The notes under the pieces: model-generated
Database searches by the model: none
What the model saw: the letters and a program-made list of their open reading frames with translations, nothing else
What the model was told of the DNA's origin: nothing
Part shown: positions 45,093 through 54,083 of the stretch, piece after piece
Layout of the letters: every line of letters starts with the position of its first letter
How positions within the stretch are numbered: position 1 is the first letter of the stretch
Program-made: the position numbers and the translations under genes
NCBI GenBank assembly: GCA_963736455.1
Contig: CAVTON010000002.1
Coordinates: forward strand, 1,178,001-1,242,000
Reading direction: 5' to 3'
DNA: 64,000 nucleotides
Origin: DAHUXD01 sp963736455
Lineage (GTDB): Bacteria > Acidobacteriota > Thermoanaerobaculia > UBA5066 > Gp7-AA6

Positions 45093-46197
45093 ATGAACGA
45101 TCAACGCTCCGCCCGCGCGGATGCCGTGCCGACCTCGGGAAGAAGTTCCCGCCCCAGAATGCTCATGGTCGGGAACTTTCTGTCCGGGAGCAGGCCCTAT
45201 CGACTCGCTTGTGAGGAGTTGACGGATCGCCTGGAGAGAAGGGGCTGGACCGTTCTGAGGACATCTCCGAAACCGGGGCGTCTGGCGAGACTCGTGGACA
45301 TGGTCGGAACCGTCTGGCGCGAAAGGCGAGGCTACGAGGTCGCGGAGGTCGACGTGTTCAGCGGGCCCGCGTTTTCTGGGCGTGGGCCGTCTGTGCGACG
45401 CTCCGACGGGCGGGGCGCCCTTATGTGCTGACCCTCCGAGGAGGCAATCTTCCTGCCTTTTCGCGGCGCTTGCCTCGACTCGTCGCTGGACTCCTGCGGT
45501 CGGCTGCCGCGGTGACCGCTCCATCCCGGTACCTCGTACGGGAGCTGGCGCACTACCGGCCCGACATCGTGCTCATTCCGAATGGACTGGACCTGATCAG
45601 CTACCCAGGGCGTTCCGCGGGTCCAATAGCTCCGTCCCTGATCTGGCTTCGAGCATTCCACCAGATCTACAACCCGCAGCTCGCGGTCGAAGTCCTGGCG
45701 CGCGTTCATCGCGACTTTCCGACGGCTCGCTTGACCATGGTGGGTCCGGACAAAGGCGATGGGAGTCTGGACCGGACCCGGCAGAGGGCGCGCGACCTTG
45801 GGGTCGCGGACCACGTCGAGTTTCCCGGCGGTGTGTCAAAGCGGGAAGTACCGGGCTGGCTGCAGAGAGGGAGCATCTTTCTTAATACGACGGACGTGGA
45901 CAACACGCCCACGAGTGTCCTCGAGGCGATGGCTTGCGGTCTGTGTGTCGTCAGCACCAACGTGGGAGGAATACCTTATCTGCTTGAACACGAGTCCGAC
46001 GCTCTCCTGGTGCCGGCCCGGGACCCCGACGCCATGGCGAGCGCAGTCCGAACGCTGTTGACGGACGACGATCTTGCCCAGACCCTTCCCGGAACGCGAT
46101 CGAAAAGGTTCGGAAGATGGACTGGAACGTCATCCTTCCCAAGTGGGAAAGCCTTCTCGAGTCGGTGCCGCGGAGATCGGAGGTCCATTCGTGCTGA
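45093..46197 (+). CDS. GT-B glycosyltransferase (GT4-like), two frame breaks
   Basis: ATG 45093 lies 4 nt after the previous stop. Frame one gives RPRMLMVGNFLSGSRPYRLA and EELTDRLERRGWTVLRTSPK. One T seems to be missing in GCGTTTTCTGG (~45372); the next frame reads WAWAVCATLRRAGRPYVLTL, RYLVRELAHYRPDIVLIPNG, FPTARLTMVGPDKGDGSLDR and TTDVDNTPTSVLEAMACGLC. A second change near 46090 gives the tail AIEKVRKMDWNVILPKWESL and the stop at 46195. Unlike most breaks in the window, both are minus-one (or plus-two) changes. All GT4 motifs are present in order, so the gene was recently or is still functional. The last glycosyltransferase motif (TPTSVLEAMACG) is normal. Confidence 0.78.
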
Positions 46198-46268
46198 AGG
46201 AACTGTGTTGGAAGCGACCGGGAGGGCCTCGGTCCGCCGCCGCCCGCGGCTGATCGGTCCGAAGTCGC

Positions 46269-48890
46269 ATGGTTTCGTACTTGAAGACCTACCACGCGAT
46301 GCCGCCCCCGGTGCGCGCGATCCTGGCGAGCGCGCGGGGGTACTACCTTCGCTGGTGGAGATACGGAAACGAGACACCCGGGCTCGTCGACCAGGCTCTC
46401 GATCGAGAGGGCTGGGACGCGGTGCGGTGGACCGCATGGCGCCAGTCGGAGCTTCGGGACCTGCTCGCGCGAGCCGCCTCCACGGTGCCTCACTACCGAT
46501 CCCTCTGGCGGCAGCGCGCGGGCCGCCGGGAGGACCTCGCGGCCTGGCCGCTCCTCCCGAAGGAGGCGGTGCGTGCCGCTCCCGACTCCTTTCTCGCCGA
46601 CGGGGCCCGGCCGTCGCAGATGTTTCGAGAGCAGACGAGCGGAACGACCGGCAAGCCCGTCGTCGTCTGGTGGAGCCGGAAGACGGCGCGCGCCTGGTAC
46701 GCGCTCTTCGAAGCGCGGATCCGGCATTGGAATGGCGTCAGCCGGGCGGACCGATGGGGGATGCTGGGAGGTCAGCTCGTGGTTCCGGTTCGCCGCCAGC
46801 GCCCCCCGTTCTGGGTCTGGAATGCCGCGTTCAACCAGCTCTACCTTTCGTCGTACCACATCGCTCCCGCGAACGTCGCGGCCTACCTGGAAGCGCTCAG
46901 CCGTCATCGCGTGCAGTATCTCTTCGGCTATGCATCGTCCCTGTACGCCCTCGCCCAGCTCGCCGCGGAGGCCGGCCTTCGCGCGCCGCGCATGCGGGTC
47001 GCGATCAGCAACGCGGAGCCCCTGCTCGACCCGCAGCGCGCCCGGATCGCGGAGATCTTCGACTGTCCCGTCCGCGACACGTACGGAATGGCGGAGATCG
47101 CGTGCGGGGGAAGCGAATGCGGCGAGGGTCGGATGCACCTCTGGCCCGAGGTCGGGGTCGTCGAGATTCTCCGGGACGGCTCGGACGAGCCGGCCCCGCC
47201 GGGGGAACCCGGCCGAATCGTGGCGACCGGGCTGTTGAACCGGGACATGCCGCTCATTCGCTACGAAACGGGCGATCGCGGCACGCTCGCACCGGAAGGA
47301 TTCCGCTGCACGTGCGGCCGCAATCTGCCGGTGCTCCAGTCCGTCGAGGGCCGCTCCGACGACGTCCTCGTGACGCCGGACGGCCGGCGAATCGGACGGC
47401 TCGACCCGGTGTTCAAGGGCGGCGGCGCCATCCGGGAGGCGCAGATCGTCCAGCAGACGGTCGACCGCGTGCGTGTTCTCGTCGTCCCGGCGCCCGGCTT
47501 CGGCGAGGCGGAGGCCTCGTCGATCGCGAGCGCGCTCGGGGAGCGTCTGGGGCCCGGAGTGTCGATCTCCGTCGACGTCGTCTCGGAGATCCCGAGAACG
47601 CGCGCCGGCAAGTTCCGCGCAGTCGTTTCGGAGGTTCCCCGGTCCGGCGCCGGACCGGAGCGGCGCCGCATGAGAATCGGCATCCTCACCCAGTACTACC
47701 CTCCGGAGATGGGTGCGCCGCAGGCGAGGCTCTCGCATCTGGCGGAGCAGTTCGTCCGCCGGGGGCACGAGGTCGTGGTTCTGACCGGGATGCCCAACTA
47801 TCCCACCGGAAGAGTCTTTCCCGGGTACGGCGGCCTCTGGCGCCGGGAGAAGCGCGCGGGAGTCTCGGTCGTCCGCTGCGCGCTCTATCCCACCCAGCGC
47901 ACGTCTCTGGTGCCGAGGCTCGCTTCGTACTTTTCCTTCGTGCTCTCGTCGCTCCTGGTCGGCGCCTTTGCGATGAGGAAGCTCGACTACCTGATCACGG
48001 AGAGCCCGCCGCTCTTCCTGGGCCTGAGCGGCTATCTGCTCAGCCGGCGCTCGGGCGCTCGGTGGATCTTCAACGTGTCGGACCTGTGGCCCGAGAGCGC
48101 GGTGAGCCTCGGCGTGCTGCGCGATGGCCCAAGCCTCCGCGCGGCGTACGCCCTCGAGGCCTTCTGCTATCGGAAGGCGTGGCTCGTTTCGGGGCAGAGC
48201 CGGGAGATCCTCGCCGACATCGCGCGCCGCTTTCCCGAGGTCGCGACGTACCATCTCTCGAACGGCGTGGATACCGACATGTTTCGTCCGGACCTGCGCT
48301 CGGACGCGCAGCGCGGCCGGCTGATGACCACCGAGTCTTCCGACGGCGGATGCCTCGCGGTCTACGCGGGCCTCCACGGGATCGCGCAGGGTCTCGACCA
48401 GATTCTCGAAGCCGCCGCCCTCGTCCGCAACGGCGCCCTTCGAATCCTGCTGATCGGAGACGGACCGGAGAAGGCGCGGCTCGTCGAACAGGTGCGGCGG
48501 CTCGATCTGAAGAACGTCCGGTTCCTCGAGCCCCAGGGTCGTGACGAGATGCCGTCGCTGATGGCATCGGCCGACCTCGCTCTCGTTCCGCTTCGCCTCC
48601 ACATCCCCGGGGCCGTGCCGTCCAAGCTCTACGAGGCGATGGGGGCCGGCGTCGCGGTGATCCTCGTCGCCGACGGCGAGGCCGCCCAGGTCGTCCGCGA
48701 GACCGGAGCCGGCGTGGTCGTCGCACCGGGCGACGTGAAGGGGCTCGCAGACGCCATGGAGGGGCTTGCCCGGGACCCGGGCCGCCGCCGGACCATGGCG
48801 CAGGCGGGCCGCGCGGGCGCCGTCGCGGGCTTCGACCGCCGGGCGATCGCCGAGCGGTTCATCGGACATCTGGAGGAGCGCGCGTGCTGA
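46269..48890 (+). CDS. CapK/PaaK-like adenylate-forming protein fused in frame to a WbuB-like GT4 glycosyltransferase (873 aa)
   Basis: Residues ~1-460 belong to the phenylacetate-CoA-ligase-like CapK family found in capsule loci: MFREQTSGTTGKPVVVWW (AMP-binding P-loop), DCPVRDTYGMAEIACGGSE, MPLIRYETGDRGTLAPEGF and IPRTRAGKFRAVVSEV. From residue 468 a complete GT4 begins MRIGILTQYYPPEMGAPQAR and has MPNYPTGRVFPGYGGLWRRE, FNVSDLWPESAVSLGVL, AVYAGLHGIAQGLDQILEAA and PSKLYEAMGAGVAVILVADG, as in WbuB/WcaI-like enzymes. An ATGA lies exactly at the junction (47670-47673), so one indel in the CapK part could have merged two overlapping genes. The fusion is real in the sequence given but may be an artefact. 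The GT is probably for an amino sugar. Confidence 0.82.
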   Translation: MVSYLKTYHAMPPPVRAILASARGYYLRWWRYGNETPGLVDQALDREGWDAVRWTAWRQSELRDLLARAASTVPHYRSLWRQRAGRREDLAAWPLLPKEAVRAAPDSFLADGARPSQMFREQTSGTTGKPVVVWWSRKTARAWYALFEARIRHWNGVSRADRWGMLGGQLVVPVRRQRPPFWVWNAAFNQLYLSSYHIAPANVAAYLEALSRHRVQYLFGYASSLYALAQLAAEAGLRAPRMRVAISNAEPLLDPQRARIAEIFDCPVRDTYGMAEIACGGSECGEGRMHLWPEVGVVEILRDGSDEPAPPGEPGRIVATGLLNRDMPLIRYETGDRGTLAPEGFRCTCGRNLPVLQSVEGRSDDVLVTPDGRRIGRLDPVFKGGGAIREAQIVQQTVDRVRVLVVPAPGFGEAEASSIASALGERLGPGVSISVDVVSEIPRTRAGKFRAVVSEVPRSGAGPERRRMRIGILTQYYPPEMGAPQARLSHLAEQFVRRGHEVVVLTGMPNYPTGRVFPGYGGLWRREKRAGVSVVRCALYPTQRTSLVPRLASYFSFVLSSLLVGAFAMRKLDYLITESPPLFLGLSGYLLSRRSGARWIFNVSDLWPESAVSLGVLRDGPSLRAAYALEAFCYRKAWLVSGQSREILADIARRFPEVATYHLSNGVDTDMFRPDLRSDAQRGRLMTTESSDGGCLAVYAGLHGIAQGLDQILEAAALVRNGALRILLIGDGPEKARLVEQVRRLDLKNVRFLEPQGRDEMPSLMASADLALVPLRLHIPGAVPSKLYEAMGAGVAVILVADGEAAQVVRETGAGVVVAPGDVKGLADAMEGLARDPGRRRTMAQAGRAGAVAGFDRRAIAERFIGHLEERAC

Positions 48891-49996
48891 TCTGCAGCGT
48901 CGTGGGCGCCCGCCCCAACTTCATGAAGATGGCTCCCGTCGTGTCCGAGCTGCGGCGGCGCGGGCTTCGGAGCGTGCTGGTGCACACCGGCCAGCACTAC
49001 GACGAGGCGATGTCGAAGGTCTTCTTCGAAGAGCTCGGCATGCCCGAACCGGACCTGAACCTGGGAGTGGGATCCGATTCCCCGACCCGGCAGACGGCCC
49101 GAATCCTGACCGCCTTCGAAGCGGCGTGCGAGCAGGAGCGTCCCGACCTCATCCTGGTCGGCGGCGACGTGACGTCCACCCTCGCGGTGGCGCTGGTGGC
49201 GGCGCGCCTCGGCATTCCTCTGGGACACGTCGAGGCCGGTCTCCGGTCGTTCGATCGCAGCATGCCCGAAGAGATCAACCGGATCTTGACCGATCATGCC
49301 TCGGACCATCTGTTCACGACGGAAGAGAGCGGCAACGAGAACCTCGCGCGGGAGGGGATTCCGGCGTCGAAGGTGCACTTCGTGGGCAACTGCATGGTCG
49401 ACACGCTGCTTCAGAACGTCGAGAAGGCCGTGGCTCGGGAGCCGTGGGAAGCCCTCGGCCTTCGCCCCGGCGAGTACGGCCTGCTGACCCTGCATCGCCC
49501 CTCGAACGTCGACTCGCCCGAGGTGCTCGAGCCGCTTCTGGGCGCCCTGGCCGACGTCGCTTCGAGGATACCGATCCTGTTCCCGGTTCATCCGCGCACG
49601 CTCGGGCGCCTGAAGGCCTCCGGAATCCCGGTGGCCGGAGGGATTCGAACCTGCGACGCGCTGCCCTACATGACCTTCCTCGGGCTGATGGCGAAGGCCC
49701 GCCTGGTGCTCACCGATTCGGGCGGAATCCAGGAGGAAACGACGGCCCTTCGCGTTCCGTGTCTGACACTGCGCGAAAATACCGAACGCCCCGTCACCCT
49801 TACGCGCGGAACCAACCGTCTCGTGGGATCCGACCGAGTCCTCATCCGCCAGAGTGTCGAGCAAATCCTGACCGGGCGTTGGCCTTCGGGTGACTCCGTG
49901 CCGCTCTGGGACGGTCGGGCCAGTGCGAGGATCGCCGACATCGTCGAGGCGGAAATGACCAGATCCGAAGAGAGGAGTGGCGTCGCCAATCCCTGA
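48884..49996 (+). CDS. wecB: UDP-N-acetylglucosamine 2-epimerase, non-hydrolysing (370 aa)
   Basis: This enzyme interconverts UDP-GlcNAc and UDP-ManNAc in the cytoplasm. The start is GTG 48884, overlapping the preceding stop. Family motifs include VVGARPNFMKMAPVVSELRR, LVHTGQHYDEAMSKVFFEEL, GHVEAGLRSFDRSMPEEINR, LLTLHRPSNVD, FPVHPRT, and the C-terminal SGGIQEETTALRVPCLTLRE with NTERPVT. The His, Asp and Glu residues of the active site are in these motifs. With the WbpA-type dehydrogenase it could supply ManNAcA, or with other enzymes an FucNAc/QuiNAc-type sugar. WecB is the closest well-known name; an allosteric hydrolysing role is unlikely. Confidence 0.94.
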   Translation: MLICSVVGARPNFMKMAPVVSELRRRGLRSVLVHTGQHYDEAMSKVFFEELGMPEPDLNLGVGSDSPTRQTARILTAFEAACEQERPDLILVGGDVTSTLAVALVAARLGIPLGHVEAGLRSFDRSMPEEINRILTDHASDHLFTTEESGNENLAREGIPASKVHFVGNCMVDTLLQNVEKAVAREPWEALGLRPGEYGLLTLHRPSNVDSPEVLEPLLGALADVASRIPILFPVHPRTLGRLKASGIPVAGGIRTCDALPYMTFLGLMAKARLVLTDSGGIQEETTALRVPCLTLRENTERPVTLTRGTNRLVGSDRVLIRQSVEQILTGRWPSGDSVPLWDGRASARIADIVEAEMTRSEERSGVANP

Positions 49997-50006
49997 TAGG
50001 AGAGCA

Positions 50007-51257
50007 ATGAAGACCTCAGTGCCTTTCTTTCGCCCCCAAATCGGCGAGCCCGAAATCGAGGAGGTCGTCGCGAGCCTCCGCTCGGGCTGGCTCACGACCG
50101 GTCCGAGGGTCAAACGCTTCGAGGAAGAGTTTGCGTCGGCGGTCGGCGCGCCGCACGCGGTCGCCGTCAATTCGGCCACGGCGGCGCTGCATCTCGCGGT
50201 CGAGGCGCTGGGTCTGAAGGCGGGCGAGGCGGTCCTCGTTCCGACGATGACCTTCGCGGCGACGGCCGAGGTCGTGCGGTACCTGGGCGCGCATCCCGTT
50301 CTCGTGGACTGCGATCCGGTGACCCTGAACATGGATCTCGCCGACGCGCGAAGGAAGCTCGCGGCGCTGCGCTCCGGCAAGCTCGGAGCGAAGATTCCCG
50401 CCTCCGCGAAGCCGGTCGGCGTCATCCCGGTCCACGTGGGGGGCCTGATGATGGACGTCCGGCGTGTCGAGGAGTTCGCGCGGGACAACGGCCTCTGGGT
50501 CGTCGAGGACGCCGCGCACGCCTTTCCTTCGGCCTGGCGACCCGACTCGGCGAGCGCCTGGCAGCGATGCGGCGCGAAGACCTCCGCGATCAGCTGCTTT
50601 TCCTTCTACGCCAACAAGACGATCACGACGGGCGAAGGGGGAATGGCGACGACGGACGACGCCGAGCTCGGCCACCGCATGCGCCTGATGTCTCTGCACG
50701 GCCTGTCGCACGATGCCTGGGGACGGTACTCCGGAGGCGGGAAGTGGGACTACCGGATCCTCGCTCCCGGCTTCAAGTACAACCTCACGGATCTCGCCGC
50801 GGCGATCGGGATCCATCAGCTCGCGCGGGCCGAGGCGATGCGCCGGGAGCGCGAGGCGGTCGCGCTCGAATACCTCGACGCGCTCGGCGCCACGGACGAG
50901 CTGGAGCTGCCGCCGACCGACGCGGACCGGCTCCACTCCTGGCATCTCTTCCCGATCCGGCTGCGTCTCGAGCGTCTCGCCGTCGATCGCAATGCGTTCA
51001 TGGACGAGCTGAAGAGCCGCGGCGTCGGATGCTCCGTGCACTGGCGGCCCCTGCACCTGCATCCCTATTACCAGGAGACTTTCGGTTGGGACGATGCGGA
51101 GCTGCCCCAGTCCACGCGAGCCTGGGAGCGATTGATCAGCCTGCCGATCTTTCCGGGCATGAAGGCCGGCGAAATCGCGCACGTCGTCGGAACGGTGCGG
51201 GACCTCTGCCGCGAACATCGGTTGGCTGCCTCGCGGGCGGCGACCGCGGCCTCCTGA
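50007..51257 (+). CDS. DegT/DnrJ/EryC1-type sugar aminotransferase (416 aa)
   Basis: ATG 50007 has AGGAG upstream and the family's standard opening (SVPFFRPQIGEPEIEEVVAS). This PLP enzyme transfers an amino group to a keto-sugar nucleotide. Landmarks are GWLTTGPRVKRFEEEFA, AVAVNSATAALHLAVEALGL, VLVPTMTFAATAEVVRYLGA, VIPVHVGGLMMDV, VVEDAAHAFPSA, the PLP lysine in FYANKTITTGEGGMATTDD, GFKYNLTDLAAAIG and SVHWRPLHLHPYYQETFGW. It fits a PseC/PglE/ArnB-like role. The FlaA1/WbpM-type 4,6-dehydratase at 52109-54058 would provide its 4-keto substrate, so the product may be a UDP-4-amino-4,6-dideoxy sugar. The next gene overlaps its stop. Confidence 0.93.
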   Translation: MKTSVPFFRPQIGEPEIEEVVASLRSGWLTTGPRVKRFEEEFASAVGAPHAVAVNSATAALHLAVEALGLKAGEAVLVPTMTFAATAEVVRYLGAHPVLVDCDPVTLNMDLADARRKLAALRSGKLGAKIPASAKPVGVIPVHVGGLMMDVRRVEEFARDNGLWVVEDAAHAFPSAWRPDSASAWQRCGAKTSAISCFSFYANKTITTGEGGMATTDDAELGHRMRLMSLHGLSHDAWGRYSGGGKWDYRILAPGFKYNLTDLAAAIGIHQLARAEAMRREREAVALEYLDALGATDELELPPTDADRLHSWHLFPIRLRLERLAVDRNAFMDELKSRGVGCSVHWRPLHLHPYYQETFGWDDAELPQSTRAWERLISLPIFPGMKAGEIAHVVGTVRDLCREHRLAASRAATAAS

Positions 51258-51934
51258 GCGGCTCGACGTCTTCGGAGGCGCGGATCCGCGCCGGGCTGCC
51301 TCGAATCGTCGAGGCGCCGGCCGCCCTCGCGGGACTCCTGATCGCCGCGCCGGTGATGGTCCTCGCAGCCTGCGCGATCGCGGCGACCTCGGGGCTTCCC
51401 GTTCTCTTCCGCCAGACGCGAGTCGGCCGCCGGGGACGGCCGTTCCGCCTCGTGAAGTTCCGAAGCATGCGCCGTTCGGTGGGGGGACCTTCCGTGACCG
51501 CGGGGGGCGATTCGCGTGTGACGGCGATCGGCCGATTTCTGCGCCGGACGAAGCTCGATGAGCTCCCGGAGCTCTGGAACGTCGTGCGGGGTGAGATGTC
51601 TTTCGTGGGGCCGCGTCCGGAGGTGGAGCGATTCGTGCGCCTGGAAGATCCCCTCTGGAGGGAAGTGCTCGAGGCCCGACCGGGGTTGACCGATCCGACG
51701 ACTCTCCGCCTTCGGGACGAGGAGAGCCTGCTGGCCTCCGTCGAAGGCGACCGCGAGGCCTACTATCGGGAGACCCTGCAGCCTCTGAAGCTGCGCGGAT
51801 ACGTGGAGTATCTTCGCGCGCAGGAGCTGGGCGACGGATCTGGGTGTGATCTGGGACACAATCCGAGTCGTCTTGTTCCGTATGCCGCCGGCCGGCGAGA
51901 CGTCGTAACGAAGCGAAATCGGCTCGAATCTTGA
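51254..51934 (+). CDS. PglC-like initiating phosphoglycosyl transferase, apparent CTG start (226 aa)
   Basis: This monotopic transferase would load the first sugar phosphate onto undecaprenyl phosphate at the inner membrane. The re-entrant helix is PAALAGLLIAAPVMVLAACA, followed by VLFRQTRVGRRGRPFRLVKF, RSMRR, LRRTKLDELPELWNVVRGEM and FVGPRPEVERFVRLEDPLW, all family hallmarks; DE is the catalytic Asp-Glu dyad. No ATG, GTG or TTG lies between the preceding stop and the conserved N-terminus in this frame. The CTG at 51254 forms a CTGA overlap exactly like the ATGA/GTGA/TTGA overlaps of its neighbours, so CTG initiation (or a miscalled base) is proposed. The last ~30 residues are unconserved. 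Confidence 0.85.
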   Translation: MSGSTSSEARIRAGLPRIVEAPAALAGLLIAAPVMVLAACAIAATSGLPVLFRQTRVGRRGRPFRLVKFRSMRRSVGGPSVTAGGDSRVTAIGRFLRRTKLDELPELWNVVRGEMSFVGPRPEVERFVRLEDPLWREVLEARPGLTDPTTLRLRDEESLLASVEGDREAYYRETLQPLKLRGYVEYLRAQELGDGSGCDLGHNPSRLVPYAAGRRDVVTKRNRLES

Positions 51935-51959
51935 ATAAGCCCAGGCGTTCGGGTAACTT
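51931..51959 (+). promoter_or_regulatory. possible sigma-70-type promoter before the dehydratase gene
   Basis: TTGAAT (51931-51936) and TAACTT (51954-51959) are separated by 17 bp in a patch that is AT-richer than its surroundings, inside the ~174 bp spacer upstream of the dehydratase gene. The -10 match is only three of six, so confidence is low. The rest of the spacer (51960-52108) shows no gene or structured RNA that I can support. Confidence 0.3.
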
Positions 51960-52108
51960 ATGTGACTTCGGAGCTCAAGTGATTCTCTTTGCCGTCGCGC
52001 TGGCGGGCGGGGAAGGGGGAGTGCTCGGGGCCTCGGCGGCCCGGCAGTCTCGAAACCGTCCTCTATCGCGACCCAACCTCGAAGTGCGGTGAGCCGGAGA
52101 TTCATCGG

Positions 52109-54058
52109 GTGAACATCAAAGCACTTCAGCCGCGCCTGACGCGGGGACTCCAGTTCCTGCTGGACATCGCGACGCTCATCGTCGCGTTCCTGTTCGCGTA
52201 CCTGCTCCGCTTCGAGTTCGCCGTGCCCGACAAGGAGATGGCTCACGCCGCACAGCAACTTCCGTACGTCGTGCTCGTGCAGTTCGGAGCGCTTCTGCTC
52301 GCCGGCGTCTACAGCTTCATCTGGCGATACGTCGGAATGGGAGAGGTGAAGGCCTTCCTGTACGCCGCCCTCTGGTCGGGGCTCGTGCTCGCGGTGCTGC
52401 GTTTCGGCCTGCCGACTCGATTCGGCGACTGGCGCGTTCCCCTCTCCGTCATTCTCATGGGGACGATCCTGGCCTTCGGCGGCGTCCTCGGCCTGCGGCT
52501 GCTGCGCCGCCACTTCTACGAGGTGACCCAGCGCCGGGAGCGGGCGGCCACCGGCGCGAAGGGCCAGGAGCAGATCCCGACCCTGCTCGTCGGCGCGGGA
52601 CGGGCGGGCGTCCTGGCGGCGCGCGAGATCACGGGCCGCGGCGACGTCAACATGGACGTGAAGGGTTTCATCGACGACGACCTGGAGAAGAGGGGCGCCG
52701 TCATTCACGGGATCCGCGTCCTCGGCACGACGGAGGATCTTCCGCGCCTCGTCCGCGAACTCGGCATCCAGCAGGTCGTGATCACGATCGCCCAGATTTC
52801 CCGACAGGAGATCCTCCGCCTGATCGGGGTCTGCCGGAAGATCGAGGTGAGCGTCCGCATCATCCCGGGCCTCTACGACGTGCTCCAGGGCAAGGTGCAC
52901 GTGACGCGCATTCGCAACGTGCAAATCGAGGACCTTCTGGGCCGGGAGCCGATCTATCTCGACGAGGCGCAGATCGGGACGTTTCTGGCGGGCAAGAGGG
53001 TCATGGTCACGGGAGCCGGGGGCTCGATCGGCTCGGAGCTCGCCCGTCAGGTCGCCCGCTTCGGTCCGAAGAAGCTGCTGCTCGTCGAGAGGGCGGAGTT
53101 CGCGCTCTTCGAGGTGGACGGCGAGCTGCGCCGCGCGCAGCCGGACGTGGACGTCGCGGCCCTCGTGGCCGACGTCTGCGACGAGGCGCGGATGCGCATG
53201 CTCCTCCAGGAGCACGCGCCGCAGGTCATCTTTCACGCGGCCGCGCACAAGCACGTGCCGCTGATGGAGTCGAATCCCAGCGAAGCGATCAAGAACAACG
53301 TGCTCGGCACGCGGCTCCTGGGAGAGCTCGCCTGCGAGCACAACGTCGAAGCGTTCGTGATGATCTCCACCGACAAGGCCGTGAGGCCGACCTCCGTCAT
53401 GGGAGCGACGAAGCGGATCGCGGAGCTCGCGATCCAGGACCTGGCGCGGGATGGCGGCACGCGTTTCGTGGCGGTGCGGTTCGGCAACGTGATCGGATCG
53501 GCCGGCTCCGTCGTTCCGATCTTTCGAGAACAGATTCGCCGGGGCGGTCCCGTCACCGTGACGCACCCCGAGATGCGCCGCTACTTCATGACGATCCCGG
53601 AGGCGTCCCAGCTGGTCCTCCAGGCCGGGGCCATGGGGGAGGGCGGGGAGATCCTGATCCTCGACATGGGCGAGCCGGTGAGGGTCCTCGACCTCGCCGA
53701 AGAGATGATCACGCTGACGGGCCTTCGGCCGTACGTGGACATGGACATCGTGTTCACCGGCCTGCGGCCGGGAGAGAAGCTCTTCGAGGAGCTCGAGCTG
53801 ACGGGGGAGCAGATCTCGAAGACGAAGCATCCCAAGATCTACGTCGGCAGGCTCCAGGCGTATCCGCCCGACACGGTGGCCCATGCCCTCCGGTATCTCG
53901 AGGAGCTCGCCCGGGAGGGGGACGGCACGGCCGTGCGCAAATTCCTGAACTCCCTTCTGCCCGAGGCCAATCTCGGAGTTCGCCGCTCGACGCGGGAGCC
54001 GGCGCGAAAAGCGGAAGGGTCCGCTCGCGAGACGCCCTTCCCGCCGCCGGTCGCCTGA
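52109..54058 (+). CDS. membrane-bound UDP-GlcNAc 4,6-dehydratase-like protein, FlaA1/WbpM/CapD type (649 aa)
   Basis: This is the large membrane form of the nucleotide-sugar 4,6-dehydratase family. GTG 52109 has CGGAGA upstream. Four N-terminal helices (FLLDIATLIVAFLFAYLLRF, LVQFGALLLAGVYSFIWRYV, ALWSGLVLAVLRFGL, SVILMGTILAFGGVLGLRLL) precede a first Rossmann-like domain (PTLLVGAGRAGVLAAREI). The catalytic SDR domain starts KRVMVTGAGGSIGSELARQV, with FHAAAHKHVPLMESNPSEAI, the atypical S/M/K site in MISTDKAVRPTSVMGATKR, and RFGNVIGSAGSVVPIF. The C-terminal tail is basic and variable. It would make UDP-4-keto-6-deoxy-HexNAc, the substrate for the nearby DegT aminotransferase. It is the last plus-strand gene of the locus. 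Confidence 0.93.
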   Translation: MNIKALQPRLTRGLQFLLDIATLIVAFLFAYLLRFEFAVPDKEMAHAAQQLPYVVLVQFGALLLAGVYSFIWRYVGMGEVKAFLYAALWSGLVLAVLRFGLPTRFGDWRVPLSVILMGTILAFGGVLGLRLLRRHFYEVTQRRERAATGAKGQEQIPTLLVGAGRAGVLAAREITGRGDVNMDVKGFIDDDLEKRGAVIHGIRVLGTTEDLPRLVRELGIQQVVITIAQISRQEILRLIGVCRKIEVSVRIIPGLYDVLQGKVHVTRIRNVQIEDLLGREPIYLDEAQIGTFLAGKRVMVTGAGGSIGSELARQVARFGPKKLLLVERAEFALFEVDGELRRAQPDVDVAALVADVCDEARMRMLLQEHAPQVIFHAAAHKHVPLMESNPSEAIKNNVLGTRLLGELACEHNVEAFVMISTDKAVRPTSVMGATKRIAELAIQDLARDGGTRFVAVRFGNVIGSAGSVVPIFREQIRRGGPVTVTHPEMRRYFMTIPEASQLVLQAGAMGEGGEILILDMGEPVRVLDLAEEMITLTGLRPYVDMDIVFTGLRPGEKLFEELELTGEQISKTKHPKIYVGRLQAYPPDTVAHALRYLEELAREGDGTAVRKFLNSLLPEANLGVRRSTREPARKAEGSARETPFPPPVA

Positions 54059-54083
54059 CCGGCTGCTCGCTCCTCTACGCACC

